Source of the DNA: Euptelea pleiosperma
Taxonomy: Eukaryota > Streptophyta > Magnoliopsida > Ranunculales > Eupteleaceae
Assembly: GCA_035048495.1 (NCBI GenBank)
Contig: CM068551.1
Span: 11,533,248-11,597,247 of the forward strand
Length of the DNA: 64,000 nt
Direction of reading: 5' to 3'
The notes under the pieces: model-generated
What the model saw: the letters and a program-made list of their open reading frames with translations, nothing else
What the model was told of the DNA's origin: nothing
The model's database searches: none
Made by a program: the position numbers and the translations under genes
In this document: piece by piece, positions 10,770 through 21,636 of the stretch
Numbering within the stretch: the first letter of the stretch is position 1
Layout: every line of letters starts with the position of its first letter

Positions 10770-11350
10770 CACACTCTTATTGACCACTGAGTGGATCTAC
10801 ATACCATGTTTTAAAAAACGGCCTTTATAACGTAAATAACGGCCGTTGTAACGGATTCGGACCTTCCCGTTACGTTACTCACCATTAAAACGCCTAGAAA
10901 ATAACAGCCGATGTTTTCCATTTTTTTCCGTTACATAAAAAATAACAACCATTATTTTCTGAAAATTTTTGAGGAAAATAATAGCCTTAATTTCCGTTAT
11001 TTTCTATTTTTTGAAAAATCTGAAACTCAAATTTCAAAATTTGAATTCCAGCGCCAATTTTCCATTCTTTCGGTTATTTTCCCATTATTTTCTATTTTTG
11101 CCCTGAGTGTTATTTTTTGTTTTAACGATTGTTAAAACGGAGAAAACCAGTAACGCCCCCAGTCCGTTATACTGTTATAACGGCACCTTTTAAACCTTGC
11201 TACATATAAAAAATCAACTTGATTATTGTTTTCAAACCTTTGGATCTGAGTGCCTCGAATACATCATGTGGTTAAAAATCAACCCATGAAAAAACTCCAA
11301 TATTCCAACACATAGAAATCACTAATTAAGCTGCTTTTTTAGTCTATAGG
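10770..11350. mobile_element. Mutator-MITE core interrupted by a hAT MITE
   Basis: The core begins at about 10770 (AAGTGGCACACTCTTA), breaks at CTACATAC (10797-10804) and resumes at CTACATAT (11200) with AAAAATCAACTTGATTATTG and AATCACTAATTAAGCTG. The hAT element at 10805-11199 therefore inserted into an existing Mutator MITE. Confidence 0.65.
10805..11199. mobile_element. hAT-type MITE (CAAGGTTTAAA family), 8-bp TSD
   Basis: Ends CATGTTTTAAAAAACGG and CCTTTTAAACCTTG, flanked by CTACATAC and CTACATAT (7 of 8). The interior is rich in ACGGCCGTT and AACGG words. The termini and 8-bp duplication fit the hAT superfamily. Confidence 0.75.
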
Positions 11351-11379
11351 TCTAAATTAAGCAAATTCAAGCACAATTC

Positions 11380-11625
11380 GTGGGGTGCTTTAAATGGGTC
11401 AGGGTGCCCTCACAATTTGTGGGGTGCAACTAAAATTTCCCAAAGTTTAATTCTCTTTCATAATTTTTGTATGAAAAATTTTATTTGCACCCCACAAATT
11501 GTGAAAGCAACACGAGTAAAACTTCGCTCACCATCCACGATGACCACCTACATTGGGGGCAGTCAGTGAAGTTTTCTCTCGGGTGCTTTCACAATTTGTG
11601 GGGTGCAAATAAATTTTCCTTTATT
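11380..11625. repeat. Repeat cluster with CACAATTTGTGGGGTGC boxes
   Basis: The box ACAATTTGTGGGGTGCAA occurs near 11420 and 11592 and inverted near 11487. A ~70-bp insert at 11514-11580 starts GAGTAAAACTTC and ends GAAGTTTTCTCTC, like the termini of the Mutator MITEs. Boundaries are not resolved. Confidence 0.4.
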
Positions 11626-11811
11626 GAAGAGTTTTAAGTTCTCATTCGAACATGTGCATTTACAAGTGCTTCTCCCATAAGCCGGATTTAAATGGTTTCT
11701 GCTTAACCCAGAAAAAATGGCTAAGAAGAAAATCAGGAAAAGGCTTTTTATAAGCTATAAACTGACTTTCGTAAGCACCCTACGAAAAGTAAATTAAGTC
11801 CTAATAAGGCT

Positions 11812-12087
11812 TTTTATTAGGACATTTTCATAAGTTTTTTAAAGAGTAAGTTTTGAGAAAAGGGCATTATGGATATTTAAGAGAGAATCTTAGAATCTCT
11901 TTTTTAGATCCTTTTCGCCGAAACCACTTACCACATTAAGTGACCCCCAGCTCAATTTTTGCTTATGTCTGAATTTCACTTTTATTCAGACCTTAAATTG
12001 TTTACCAATTGCTACTTAATCACCGAAATACTGAATTTCAGCCCATTCAGACTTAAGGTTTGAATAAAGGTCTTACCAAACACCACC
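11812..12087. mobile_element. Harbinger/Tourist MITE, left-truncated copy
   Basis: The right terminus ACCAAACACCACC is followed by TTA. The interior matches the complete copy at 31235-31665 (GGCATTATGGATATTTAAGA, ACCCCCAGCTCA, CTTAATCACCGAAAT). The left terminus is missing. Confidence 0.65.
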
Positions 12088-12344
12088 TTAGCCTAAAAAG
12101 AATCAAGTGCTAAAAAATACAAGGCTACTGCAACATTCTGGAATACTGAGGTCCATTTGTTGGTACAAGCTGATATGCTCTGCTTTTTTCCATTAAAATC
12201 TGGATTCAGTGATAAAGCCAGTTTGATCAATTTGAAAGAGTGAGGTGCAACAAATAAGTGGTTTTTACAAGGCCAACATCTGTCATACAGCTTGCCTGGA
12301 TCTACATGACAGTACTGGAAACGACAACATACTCTCAATTCTTG

Positions 12345-12699
12345 CAGTGGCGGAGCCAGGATTTTGTTCCAAGGGGACAAAACGGAAAACAACTGTCTAA
12401 GTGGGGCAGGGCGAGAAAATTTTTATGATCATGGATATTTGGTCCATCCCTAGATGGATTTACGTACCGAATTTCAGGTTGATTGGTAATTTATAGCCAT
12501 TGGATCTGAGTACCTCAAAATAATGCTCGAATCCCAGTGTCTAAAATCAACCCATGAAAAAGACTAATTTCTAACGGTTATGAGCCACCAATCTGAATGA
12601 TTTTTCGTCTGCAGGTGCAGGTCCACCGTACACATAGGGCGTCCATATGGTCATTGGTCTCTAAGAATTGCCACGTCGCATTGGAGATAAAAAAAAAAA
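12345..12699. mobile_element. hAT-like terminus (CAGTGGCGGAGCCAGG) next to a Mutator-MITE core
   Basis: CAGTGGCGGAGCCAGGATTT at 12345 is the well-known kind of plant hAT MITE end, but its partner end is not found. From about 12425 the common core appears (ATGGATATTTGGTCCATCC to GGGCGTCCATATGGTCA). Confidence 0.45.
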
Positions 12700-13092
12700 G
12701 GGTCGGGCTCCCTTGACAGATATAAAGTGACAGGCAAAATGACAGGGACACAATTTAAGCCAGGTGGCACACTGTTACAGGACTCTGACTGTACGGATGT
12801 TTTTCCTATCCCATGGTAGACCTACAAACCAAAAATCAGCCTGATTAGTGATTTATAATTGTTGGATCTTTGTACCTCAAATACTGCTCAAATTCCCACA
12901 GTTGAGATCAGCCCATGAAAATAAGTCCAATCCAAAGCCTATTAATCACTAATCAGGCTAATTTTTGGTTTGTAGGTCCACCATGGGATAGGACAAACAT
13001 CCATACGATCAGAGTCCTGGAAAAGTGTGCCATGTGGCTTATATTGTGTCCCTGTCATCTTCCATTTTAGATCTGTCAACGTAGCCCGACCC
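12700..13092. mobile_element. Mutator-type MITE, GGGTCGGGCT ends, A-rich TSD
   Basis: Inverted ends GGGTCGGGCT and AGCCCGACCC, with TGACAGGGACACAATTTAAG mirrored near the right end. The flanks are AAAAAAAAA and AAAAAAGAA (8 of 9). The core is the same as in the GAGTAAAACTT elements. Confidence 0.65.
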
Positions 13093-13162
13093 AAAAAAGA
13101 AACACCAGCCTGATTAAAAGGGAAAGGTCGCAGGCGACATTTGAGAGAGGGTAGTCATTCAC

Positions 13163-13517
13163 GAGTAAAACCTTGATGACAGGGATCAATATAAGCCACG
13201 TGGCATAATCTTAGAGTACTCTGACCGTATGGATGTTTTTCTAATCCCTAGGTGGACCACTAAACCAAAAATCAGATATAGTAGTGAATTCAAACCTTTG
13301 GATCTTTGTACCTCAAAATAAGGTCAATAATGCTCAAATTCCCCACGGTTAAAAGCAACCCATGAAAATAATTCAAATCCAACGCCTATAAATCACTAAT
13401 CGGGCTTATTTTTTGTTTTTAGTTCCACCTAGGGATTGGTCAAAGATCCATACAGTTAGAGTCCTCTAAAAGTATGCCACGTGGCTCATATTGAGCCCTG
13501 TTATCAAAGTTTTACTC
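13163..13517. mobile_element. Mutator-type MITE, GAGTAAAACC ends, perfect 9-bp TSD
   Basis: The ends GAGTAAAACCTTGATGACAG and CAAAGTTTTACTC are inverted. GTCATTCAC at 13154-13162 is repeated exactly at 13518-13526. It contains the complete shared core and is one of the best-dated copies for defining the family. Confidence 0.85.
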
Positions 13518-13547
13518 GTCATTCACCCTTTAGTTATAGGAAAAAGA

Positions 13548-13925
13548 TGTAACAAGGTATGCCTGAAACTGTTTCATTTGAGGATGCGGCATTTTTGGTA
13601 GTCATTGCTGCCATCTGGGCACACTGACGGCATGGATGTTTATCCCACCCCTTGGTGGATATACAGACCAAAAATCACCTTGATTGCTAATCTATAACCA
13701 TTAGATTTTAACACTTTTTAAGGCGTTATTATAGCCGTTGAAGGTAACCATTTTTTGAGTACTAAAACCAACGGCTAAAAATCATTAAACAAGCCGATTT
13801 TTGTATGAATGTCTATTAAGGGGTAGGCTAAACATCCATGCAGTCTGTGGGCCCAGATGGCAGTGGTGACTACCAAAAATGCCGCTTCCGCAAATGAAAA
13901 GATCTCAGGTATACCTTGTTATATC
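13548..13925. mobile_element. Mutator-type MITE, TAACAAGGTATGCCTG ends
   Basis: GTAACAAGGTATGCCTGA at the left pairs with TCAGGTATACCTTGTTA at the right. GCGGCATTTTTGGTAGTCA mirrors TGACTACCAAAAATGCCGC. It carries the GCATGGATGTTTATCCCACC core variant. No clean target duplication, but CCCTTTAGTTATA and CCCTTAGTTATA lie just outside. Confidence 0.6.
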
Positions 13926-14021
13926 ACGACCCTTAGTTATAACTTAAAAGGTTATTTTTGAAAGGATCGTGATGGAACAAGGTAAACCTGACGCCAAATA
14001 CATCAGGTATAGCAATTTTTG

Positions 14022-14197
14022 GAGTAAAACTTCTATCACACGAAATTGTAAATCACACAATCACAAGCCAATGAGTTCTCGGCACGTACACAAGTGCTTT
14101 TGCAACGTACCATGTGCTTTTGCTTTTAGGTGTACGTGCCAAGAACTCATTGGCTGTGTTTGTGTGATTTGCAATCCATTGTGACAGAAGTTTACTC
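14022..14197. mobile_element. Second copy of the 178-bp palindromic Mutator MITE
   Basis: Near-identical to 5770-5947 (ends GAGTAAAACTTCTATCACA and TGTGACAGAAGTTTACTC). Flanking 9-mers CAATTTTTG and CAACTTTTG differ at one base. Confidence 0.85.
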
Positions 14198-14632
14198 CAA
14201 CTTTTGTACTCACCGCTGTCGGATGGGCCCACTGACCATATGGGGGAAAATTCACTGCCCCAAGGTCCCCCTGACAAAATGTCTACATGTACTTCAAGGT
14301 CTAAACCCAACCCACGTTAACCCCTTGGTTAGTTGGATAAGGGTGGTTAACAAAGAGTACTGCCAAACATTTTGGGAGGGGACCACGACCAAGAATTTTT
14401 TTTCTCTACCAAATGGATGTTTAGCACACCCTTGTTAGACATTCATACCAAAACTCAACTTGTTTGATGATTTTAGCCATTAGATTTAGTACCCAAAAAA
14501 ATTGTTGACTCTCTCTCTCTCCCTCCCTCTCCCTCGATTCTAGGCTGCCGATGCAGCTCAGAATTGTGTGCGTGTGAGAGAGAGAGAGAGACAGATGTAC
14601 CTGCGGTGGTAGCGGTGGCGTCCTCTTCTTCT
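14198..14632. other. MITE-core fragment and CT/GA microsatellites
   Basis: A core-like stretch with GGATGTTTAGCACACCC lies near 14412. CT-rich (14511-14532) and GA-rich (14574-14590) tracts follow. No gene is seen. Confidence 0.4.
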
Positions 14633-16872
14633 ATTTTTTTTTGTGGTGATAGGTAAACAGAAAATATATTGATAAAAGCTAAGAAGACAAGATGTCCTCC
14701 AAACAAACAAGGAAACAACCAAAAGAAGAAAGAAGAGAGAGGAAAGAAAGAAGAAAAAAAAAACCAAACTACACAAATACCATCAACACAACAAAGCCCA
14801 CCCCCACCCAACTAACAAAAGCACCTGCCATGCCTCAATAACTTAGTCACTACTCTCGGTATATCAAAAAGTCCCACTTGAATACCACCTCCTCAAACAA
14901 TACGCCCCTCCCCTACTTGTACAGCTTGACCCAGAGATATATGAGACTTTTGATCTCAATGATCAAAGTTTCCATCAACGAACTTTTCCCTTCAAACACC
15001 CTATTGTTGCGCTCTCTCCATATACCCCAGAACACTGCAAGGGGAGACAAGGCCCAAAATCTATTTCCAAGGTTGCTGAAATCTTTGCACTTCCACGAAA
15101 ACAGAAAGTCCTTAGTACACTTTGGTAGAACCCATGCTACTCCAAAACTCCTCCAAATGTTAGACCGCACCTCCCGAGCCCACTTGCAATGGAGAAAAAT
15201 ATGATAGCTTGACTATCCACTTTCCAAGCATAGAGGACAATGATTGACTACATGAATACCTCTGCTCCAATGAAGATCCATGGTTTGAATTCTACCCCTA
15301 GCTGCACACCACACCAAGAAGCGAACTTTCGATGGCGCCTTAGTACCCCAAACTCATTTCGTCGGGAACTCTTCTTCTTCACAATCTGCAAGCACCTTGT
15401 AGAATTGTGTGGACAGAGAAGGTCCCTTTACTGTCATAGGTCCATCTTCTTTCATCCTCTATCTGACTAAATGAAGGATTACGCCCCACCTTGGCGATAA
15501 GATCGGCTACCCGGAGTAGCTAGCTCCCAATCATACAACCGCGTCTAAAATTGAAATACCAACCATGGTGATTATTGTTGTTGGGCCCCTGCATTTCACA
15601 TACTGTGGCTGTTTTTTTATTAGAAATGAGGAACAAGTCTTGGAACTCATTCTTAAGAGAACTTTCCGAACACCACCTGTCTCTCCAAAATAAGATTCTA
15701 TCACCTCTCCCCACTTTGAACATAATACCCTCATCAAACTTCTGCATACCTCTCACAATCTCTTTCCAAACCCCGCACCCATGAGGCCCTCTAGGTTCTC
15801 TACTCGACCAACCCATCATGCTCTCCCCATATTTACCAACGATGACCCTCTGCCAATGGCTCTCCCTCTCAACCCCAAACCTCCACAACCATTTTCCTTT
15901 CAAAGCTTCATTCATACTATGCAGGTCTCTGATCCCTAAACCACCATGCTCTTTGGGCCTAATTATCACCTTCCAACCAACCAAACTAATTTTTCTCCCA
16001 TCTCCTCTGCACTCCACAAGAAATTCCTCATCAATCTCACCAACCTCTTCTCCACACTAGCCGGCATCGAAAATAAAAACATGAAGTACATCAGGAGGCT
16101 AAAGAGGGTACTTTTGATGAGAACGAGTCTACCCCATTTGGAAAGGAATCTCGCTTTCCATCTCGCAAGCTGACTTTCAAACCTTTCAATAACCGGGTCC
16201 CAGATCTGCTTATTCCGATAGCTTGCTCCCAGGGGGAGCCCCAAGTACTTAGTAGGAAGGCTACCCACTTGACATCCTAAAATTGTCGCCGCCTAACAAC
16301 TTCCCGACTCCTCCCCTATGCCAAAGACCTCGGACTTAGATAGATTAATGTGAAGACCCAACACTGCCTCAAAGCAACATAAGATACCTCTAAGAAATAA
16401 CATTTCTTGCTGCCCTCCTTGGAGAAATAACAATGTGTCATCTGCAAACTGGAGGTGGAAGATCATCGGCCCACTGCTACTCGCACAAAAACCTTTCACT
16501 TTACTTAAGTCTGCAGCCCTCCTCAGCATACCTCCGAGCGCCTCAGTTACAAGAATGAATAAGAATGGCGACAACGGATCCCCCTGGCGTAATCCTCTAA
16601 AGCTTCTAAAAAAGCCAGCTGGAGAACCGTTGACCATAATCGAAAAAGACGTAGTAGAAATGCACTTTCTGATCCATCCCCTCCATTTGAAACCAAATCC
16701 CATCCAGCCCAAGACATAATCAAGAAACTCCCAATTAATATGATCATAAGCCTTCTCCAGGTCGAGCTTGCAAACAATCCCAGCTTGTCTTTCCTTGATT
16801 CTAGTATCGATACACTCGTTAGCGATAAGAACACCATCCAAAATCTGTCTACCTAGGACGAAAGCTCCTTCT
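14633..16872 (-). mobile_element. 5'-truncated LINE (L1-type) retrotransposon
   Basis: The element runs on the minus strand from a truncated 5' edge near 16872 (inside the reverse transcriptase, at GAFVLGRQILDG) to an A-rich tail seen as T9 at about 14633-14641. The 5' truncation and terminal A tract are typical of target-primed LINE insertion. The 5' edge abuts a Mutator MITE core. A target duplication is not clear; AGAAG occurs at both sides but is too short to trust. Confidence 0.8.
14913..16860 (-). pseudogene. LINE reverse transcriptase, C-terminal part, broken frames
   Basis: Read from 16860 downward. The RT core has CKLDLEKAYDHINWEF, GLRQGDPLSPFLFIL and the catalytic FADD box (HLQFADDTLLF, near 16430). 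It then shifts frame to LPTKYLGLPLGASYRNKQIW (16268-15966) and again to GGLGIRDLHSMNEALKGKWL (16017-15520). The zf-RVT tail follows, with CPLCLESG and LAVFWGIWRERNNRVFEGK (15240-14913). The endonuclease and N-terminal RT are missing. At least two frameshifts and several stops (for example after CLESG) make it inactive. Confidence 0.85.
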
Positions 16873-17058
16873 TATGAGCCATGTGGCACACACTTAAGGA
16901 CCATTGACCGTATATATATTTTGCCCATCCCTTGGTGGACCTACATACGAAAATTCATCCTGATCCGTAATTTTCTATCCATTGGATTTGAGTCTTTTCA
17001 TGGTTTGTTATATGGACAGAGTTTAGGTGCAATGTCAGGGGGTTCAATAAATGCTTTC
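16873..17058. mobile_element. Mutator-MITE core fragment at the LINE 5' edge
   Basis: GAGCCATGTGGCACACACTT, then TTGACCGTATATATAT and TTGGTGGACCTACATACG, match the left arm of the shared-core MITEs. The matching right arm is absent, so the LINE inserted in or beside this copy. Confidence 0.5.
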
Positions 17059-17958
17059 ACAGTTGGGTTGAAATGTAAAAATGTTGAATGACTAAAGCAC
17101 TTGTACAAAGTAAAAAAAATTCAAAAAAATAAAAGAAACAATGTTTGTAAATTGAAGAAATTAGAGGGTCACATTAGGAATAGGGATTTTTTATTTTTTT
17201 TAATAAGAAAGAGCATTGAATGAGCAACATGGGTTATGTATACTTTGACAATAAAAAGATAAAAGAGCCAATGCCAAGTGAATAAATTGAAGAAAAGAAA
17301 AGAAGCAAATATAGGGTCAATTTTAAAAATATGGAAAATGTCAAACCATAACGCAAGAAGGGCTTTCCTCCATTAATAAGTAAAATAGATAGATAGATGT
17401 AACAAGTGGCGTACAAAAGGAAGGTGAAGGTCCTGTGAAGCCAGTGTGAGGGGTGTCATATTAAATGGTTAAAAAAGATATAGACCACCTTCTTAGAAAA
17501 CTTTTTTATATTATATATATATTGGCTGGGATAGAATGACTAATGGAATTCTTACTAATGGACGTGGGGCCCACATGCGGATGAGTTCAAGGATAAGTAT
17601 ATATATATATATATATATATAAGTTGGAAAAACAATCTTTATTATTATTAATATATTGTATCAAATTTTCAAAAATGCCCTTGAGCCTCTTAAATATTTA
17701 TGATAACTAACCGGTTAAATAACAATGTTTCACAATAAATAAATAATTTTTTTCCTTAATTACTTTTGAAACTTTTATCTTACAATTTGTAACATATAAC
17801 CGTCTTCTACTCCATGTCCTCACCCACGATCCTCATCACCATAACTATCTGCCAATGTGTGCCCTCATTAGTGTTTTTAGTATAAAGTAATTTATAGTTA
17901 TATATTTTCACTTAAATAGAATTATATATTTGCATGATTTAAATAAAAGAACGGGTTC
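17059..17958. other. AT-rich intergenic DNA with (TA)n at 17598-17621
   Basis: No gene is recognised. The stretch contains a TA microsatellite and long A/T runs. Confidence 0.45.
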
Positions 17959-18122
17959 CTTGGACTCACAAAATTGAACTCATAAGTTCACTCATGTTCT
18001 CGGCCGTGGATTTCAAGTTTCCAACGGTGGTTGATAGTGCTGAGCTAGCATTTTGCAAAAGCAAAACCACCGTTGGATTCTCGGAACATGTTCTTTTATG
18101 AGTTCACTTTTGCAAGTCCACG
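17959..18122. repeat. Foldback MITE, diverged relative of 61010-61174
   Basis: TGGACTCACAAAATTGAACT mirrors AGTTCACTTTTGCAAGTCCA at the right, and CCAACGGTGGTT mirrors AACCACCGTTGG in the middle. The motif ACCACCGTTGGATTCTCGGA is shared with the second copy. Confidence 0.6.
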
Positions 18123-18591
18123 GATCCTGACCCATAAAAAGATGGTTATAATGGCTATTCTAAGAGCCAGGTTTTGTGCTCATCCAAGGTATTCATAATA
18201 AATGACTGTTTGTTAGCTTGCTAACCAACCCTCTTTTTGTTAAGTATCTTTAGTATTATGATATAATTGCATATATGAGATTATTTATCAATTTACATGA
18301 TTATTATCTTTAACAAGTGTTTGGAATCCTCTTTGGTAGTTGTGGGTGCCGTATTTTCCAGCAAATTAAATATTGACGCGTGTCACTGGCTTAGCACGTG
18401 CGGTCATAAAAAGATGACGCGTGTTAATAGACAGCACGCGAGAGTAAATGCGCCGGACGCATCATCAGGAGCCATAAACTGCCCATCGTGTCACACGATT
18501 TCCATTAATTGGTAATGCCACGTGTCAGGATGGAATGATTGACACATGGAAGTGATGCTAACAGAATATATTAACGTCTTAGCCTTTAATA
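18123..18591. other. Intergenic 5' of the Gypsy LTR
   Basis: No gene. ACGCGTGT and GCACGTG/CACGCG motifs recur at 18376-18450, and CCACGTGTCA is at 18518; their role is unknown. The true left edge of the LTR could lie a little inside this stretch. Confidence 0.35.
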
Positions 18592-19684
18592 TGTCGGGAA
18601 GTATTCAATTTTGCCCGACATATTTATTGTTGAATCTCATCCCGCCAAGATCAACTGGATTGACGGGATCTATTACAGTCTCATCCCAACACGTCCAACA
18701 GGCTTGACGGGATCTTTTACAATCTCATCCCGCCAAGGTCAACTGGCTTGACGGGATCTTTACAATCTTATCCCGGCAAGGTCACTTGACGGGATCTTTT
18801 ACAATCTCATCCCGCCAAGATCAACTGGATTGACGAGATCTATTACAATCTCATCGGTCAACAGGATTGACGGGATCTGTTTCAATCTCATCCCACCAAG
18901 GTCAACTGGCTTGACGGGATCTTTACATTCTTATCCCGGCAAGGTCGCCAGACTTACTTGACGGGATCTATTACAATATCATCCCGGCAAGGTCACATGA
19001 CTGGCTGGATGCCTTTATCCCGACAAGGTCATCAGACTTACTTGACGGGATCTATTTTAATCTCATCCCGGCAAAGCCAGATGAGGTCAAACGACTTACG
19101 TGGCAGGATCTCTTACGTACAAGATAAGTATTCTGAACACAATCGATTTCTTGACTAATGAATATTGGCCACGTGGCAGCTAGTTGAACTATCACGAATT
19201 TGGCATCCCCTTATCCGAATACCTGACACGAAGGATGCCACCTCAGTGTCACTTCAGTTATTTCAGGTATGACCGATTCAAGGAAGTCAAGATATAACCA
19301 TAAGATTCTATTTTATAACAGAATCCATCTGAGTCATCATTGACTGATAAATGACTAGACACGTGGAAGGTGAGTCACGCCAGTTCTAAGGTTATAAATA
19401 TGAGACCCTCAGAACTGAGAAGGGGATCTTGCTCACCAGATCCAGATAGCCTAAACTTTGAAACCTTTTACTATTTTCTTAAATCCTGTTACATTTCCCC
19501 AGCTGACTTGAGCGTCGGAGCCTTGTCAACAGGTACAACCAAATCTCATCTGGAGATCATCCTATCCTTCGCAGAGGAGAAAGCAGTTTCATCTTGGAGC
19601 AACAGAATCGTCCGATCATCACCAAAATCCGAATCGTCTAACCTCGAAGATTGTGTGGGTTAGATCAGATATTTTTCCCCCACA
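18592..19684 (+). repeat. 5' LTR of the Gypsy element
   Basis: Starts TGTCGGG and ends CCCCCACA, an imperfect inverted TG..CA pair. TATAAATA at 19393-19400 is a plausible promoter. The later GACTTGAGCGTCGGAGCCTT is a well-known motif of plant Gypsy R/U5 regions. The right edge is fixed by the primer site five bases downstream. The left edge is inferred from the inverted terminus and could not be checked against a second LTR. Confidence 0.65.
18636..19115 (+). repeat. Hairpin-forming tandem repeat in LTR U3, about 11 units
   Basis: Units of 37-55 bp, consensus CTCATCCCGCCAAGGTCAAC then TGGCTTGACGGGATCTTTTA. Each unit contains ATCCCGCCAAG and, about 8-10 bases on, CTTGACGGGAT, which pair with one mismatch. 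Unit starts are near 18638, 18682, 18724, 18767, 18806, 18850, 18887, 18930, 18978, 19016 and 19062. They lie upstream of the LTR TATA box. Confidence 0.8.
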
Positions 19685-19689
19685 TCTTT

Positions 19690-19707
19690 TGGCGCCGTCT
19701 GTGGGAA
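19690..19707 (+). other. Gypsy primer-binding site
   Basis: TGGCGCCGTCTGTGGGAA starts five bases after the LTR end. The TGGCGCCG beginning is typical of plant Gypsy primer sites. The exact priming tRNA was not determined. Confidence 0.7.
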
Positions 19708-19749
19708 ACGAGGAGAAGTTTTCCGTTCTAAGAGAGATTCGATTCGATA

Positions 19750-21624
19750 ATGGTGGATACCAGGCGCACTGGCCTCAGGAGTATGAGAGAGAAGAATCCC
19801 CCCAGCGATCTCAGAGATGCTATCACGGAGGGCAGAAGAGAGAGAGAATTAGACAATCAGCAGAAGATGATTGCCCAGTTACGCGAAGAGAATGAGGAGT
19901 TGAAGCAACGGGTGACTGTTGAACGAAACGATGGTTATATATTTGGTACAGTCAGACATAGTCATCATCAGAAGAGCCAATTCCAGTCGGACAGGTCAAA
20001 TTCAGAGGAATCTGTCTTGCGGAATCCACGAAGCAGACGTGGGGATTCAAATATCCCACTTCCGAAAAAGCGTCATAAGGCCGAGTCTTCCTGTCAACGA
20101 AGCTTGGATCATATTCAACCTGAAACCAAGAAGCGGATTGCTGATCTGGTAGCTGAGATGATGGGAAAAAAGGAAACAGTGGCTGATAAGATGATTGCAA
20201 TGGCAACGAGAGTTTCCCGAGATTCTCCTTTCACAGAAGAGATACAAGGATTCCGTGCCCCGAAATCTTTCTCGTATCCCAAATTTTCAGTATTCACAGG
20301 GACTACAGATCCCGTGAATCACGTTCTTCGCTTCAGGAAAGCGATGACGATGTGGGAGTTCCACGACGAGCTCCTTTGCAGGATGTTCCCTTCCACTTTG
20401 AGTGATGATGCATTAATCTGGTTTAACCAGATAGCTCTTCGAACCATTTCGGACTTTACCAAGTTAAGTACCCTATTCATCACTCGATATTCTTGCAACA
20501 GGTTGCATAAGAATGACGTCGACGTGCTGTTCAATGTACGTTGTGATCAAAAGGAGACGTTGCGGGATTTTATAAAAAGATTATGTACTCTCATGACCAC
20601 AGTGGAAGGCTGTGATGATAAGCATGCCGTTACAGCCTTTCGGAAGGCATTATCTACGAGTTCTGGGCTATACATGTCTTTAACCAAGAATAGGCCGGTG
20701 AGTATGGAAGCATTGTTCCTTTGAGTTGAAAAATATTCTAAACTCGAAGATGACACACTCCAACGGGGCCAAGGAGTGGCCATATCAGTGAATGAGGTAA
20801 AGAAGGCCCCGGCGTCCAGCAAAATTTCTAAAGGAAAGCAGAAGGAAGTTACTGATGTTGCAGCAGCAGAAATTTCCGAGAAGAAACCAGAGAAGTCGGA
20901 AAGTATTGGACAATATCCTCGTCGAGAGAGGAAGATTTTTACAGCATTGAACAAGACCCATGATCAGATCTTTGATCTGATTAAAAACGAAAGATATCTT
21001 CAGAATCCCAGACCAATGAGGCCGGACTTGAAGGGAGATAGAGATATGACAAAATTCTGTGCTTTTCACCAAGAAGCAGGGCACATAACCAATAAGTGCG
21101 GGGCGCTAAGGCACAAAATTGAGGACCTAATTAACCAATGCTTCTTGCAACGGTTTATTGCCAGCACGACTGAGGCAGTAGCTGGAGCCGAGGTACTCAA
21201 GAAAGACAAGAACCCCGTTAAGCAGCAAGAACGTGGGTTGGTGATTGACGTTATACACGGGGGAGGACGACAATTATCCCGTGGGGAGACAGAGAGGGTA
21301 GACATGATTAAAATCAAGAAGGTTGAACACCTGAATGAAATCCTGCACATGTCAACGGGACCTAGAGTAACAGACCCCGTGAGGGTGACGGAGAGCACTG
21401 GCGCGGCTATTTTTTTCTCCGATAAAGATCTCGTAGGAGTAGATCATCCGCATTCAGATGCGTTAGTGCTCACTTTGCCTGTGGGCAATTATGAGGTAAA
21501 ACGTCTGCTGATTGATCCAGGTAGTTCAGTTGAGATTCTGTTTGCGGAGGCTTACCGCAAGATGGAATTTAATCCATCAGATCTTGTCCAGAGCAATGTT
21601 CCCTTGGTCGGATTTAATGGCTAG
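19750..21624 (+). pseudogene. Gypsy gag and protease region, split by an in-frame TGA
   Basis: The first frame (19750-20724) starts MVDTRRTGLR, has a coiled-coil-like Glu/Arg stretch, then the retrotransposon gag domain (FSVFTGTTDPVNHVLRFRKA, WFNQIALRTISDFTKL). It stops at TGA 20722-20724 and continues in the same frame as VEKYSKLEDD, where related elements have Arg; CGA to TGA by deamination explains this. The second part holds the zinc-finger-like CAFHQEAGHITNKC and the protease segment KRLLIDPGSSVEILF, with DPG in place of the usual D-S/T-G. It ends at TAG 21622-21624, after which the frame resumes as REYAMGKVILPV. Confidence 0.8.
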
Positions 21625-21636
21625 AGAGAATATGCT

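Noticed and set aside
14620..16880. AGAAG target duplication of the LINE
   Set aside because: Only five bases match and both sides are A/G-rich; not distinguishable from chance.
18636..19115. CRISPR-like array of repeats and spacers
   Set aside because: Unit length and spacing vary, the spacers are similar to each other, and the array lies within a plant Gypsy LTR. The same reasoning applies to 2055-2515.
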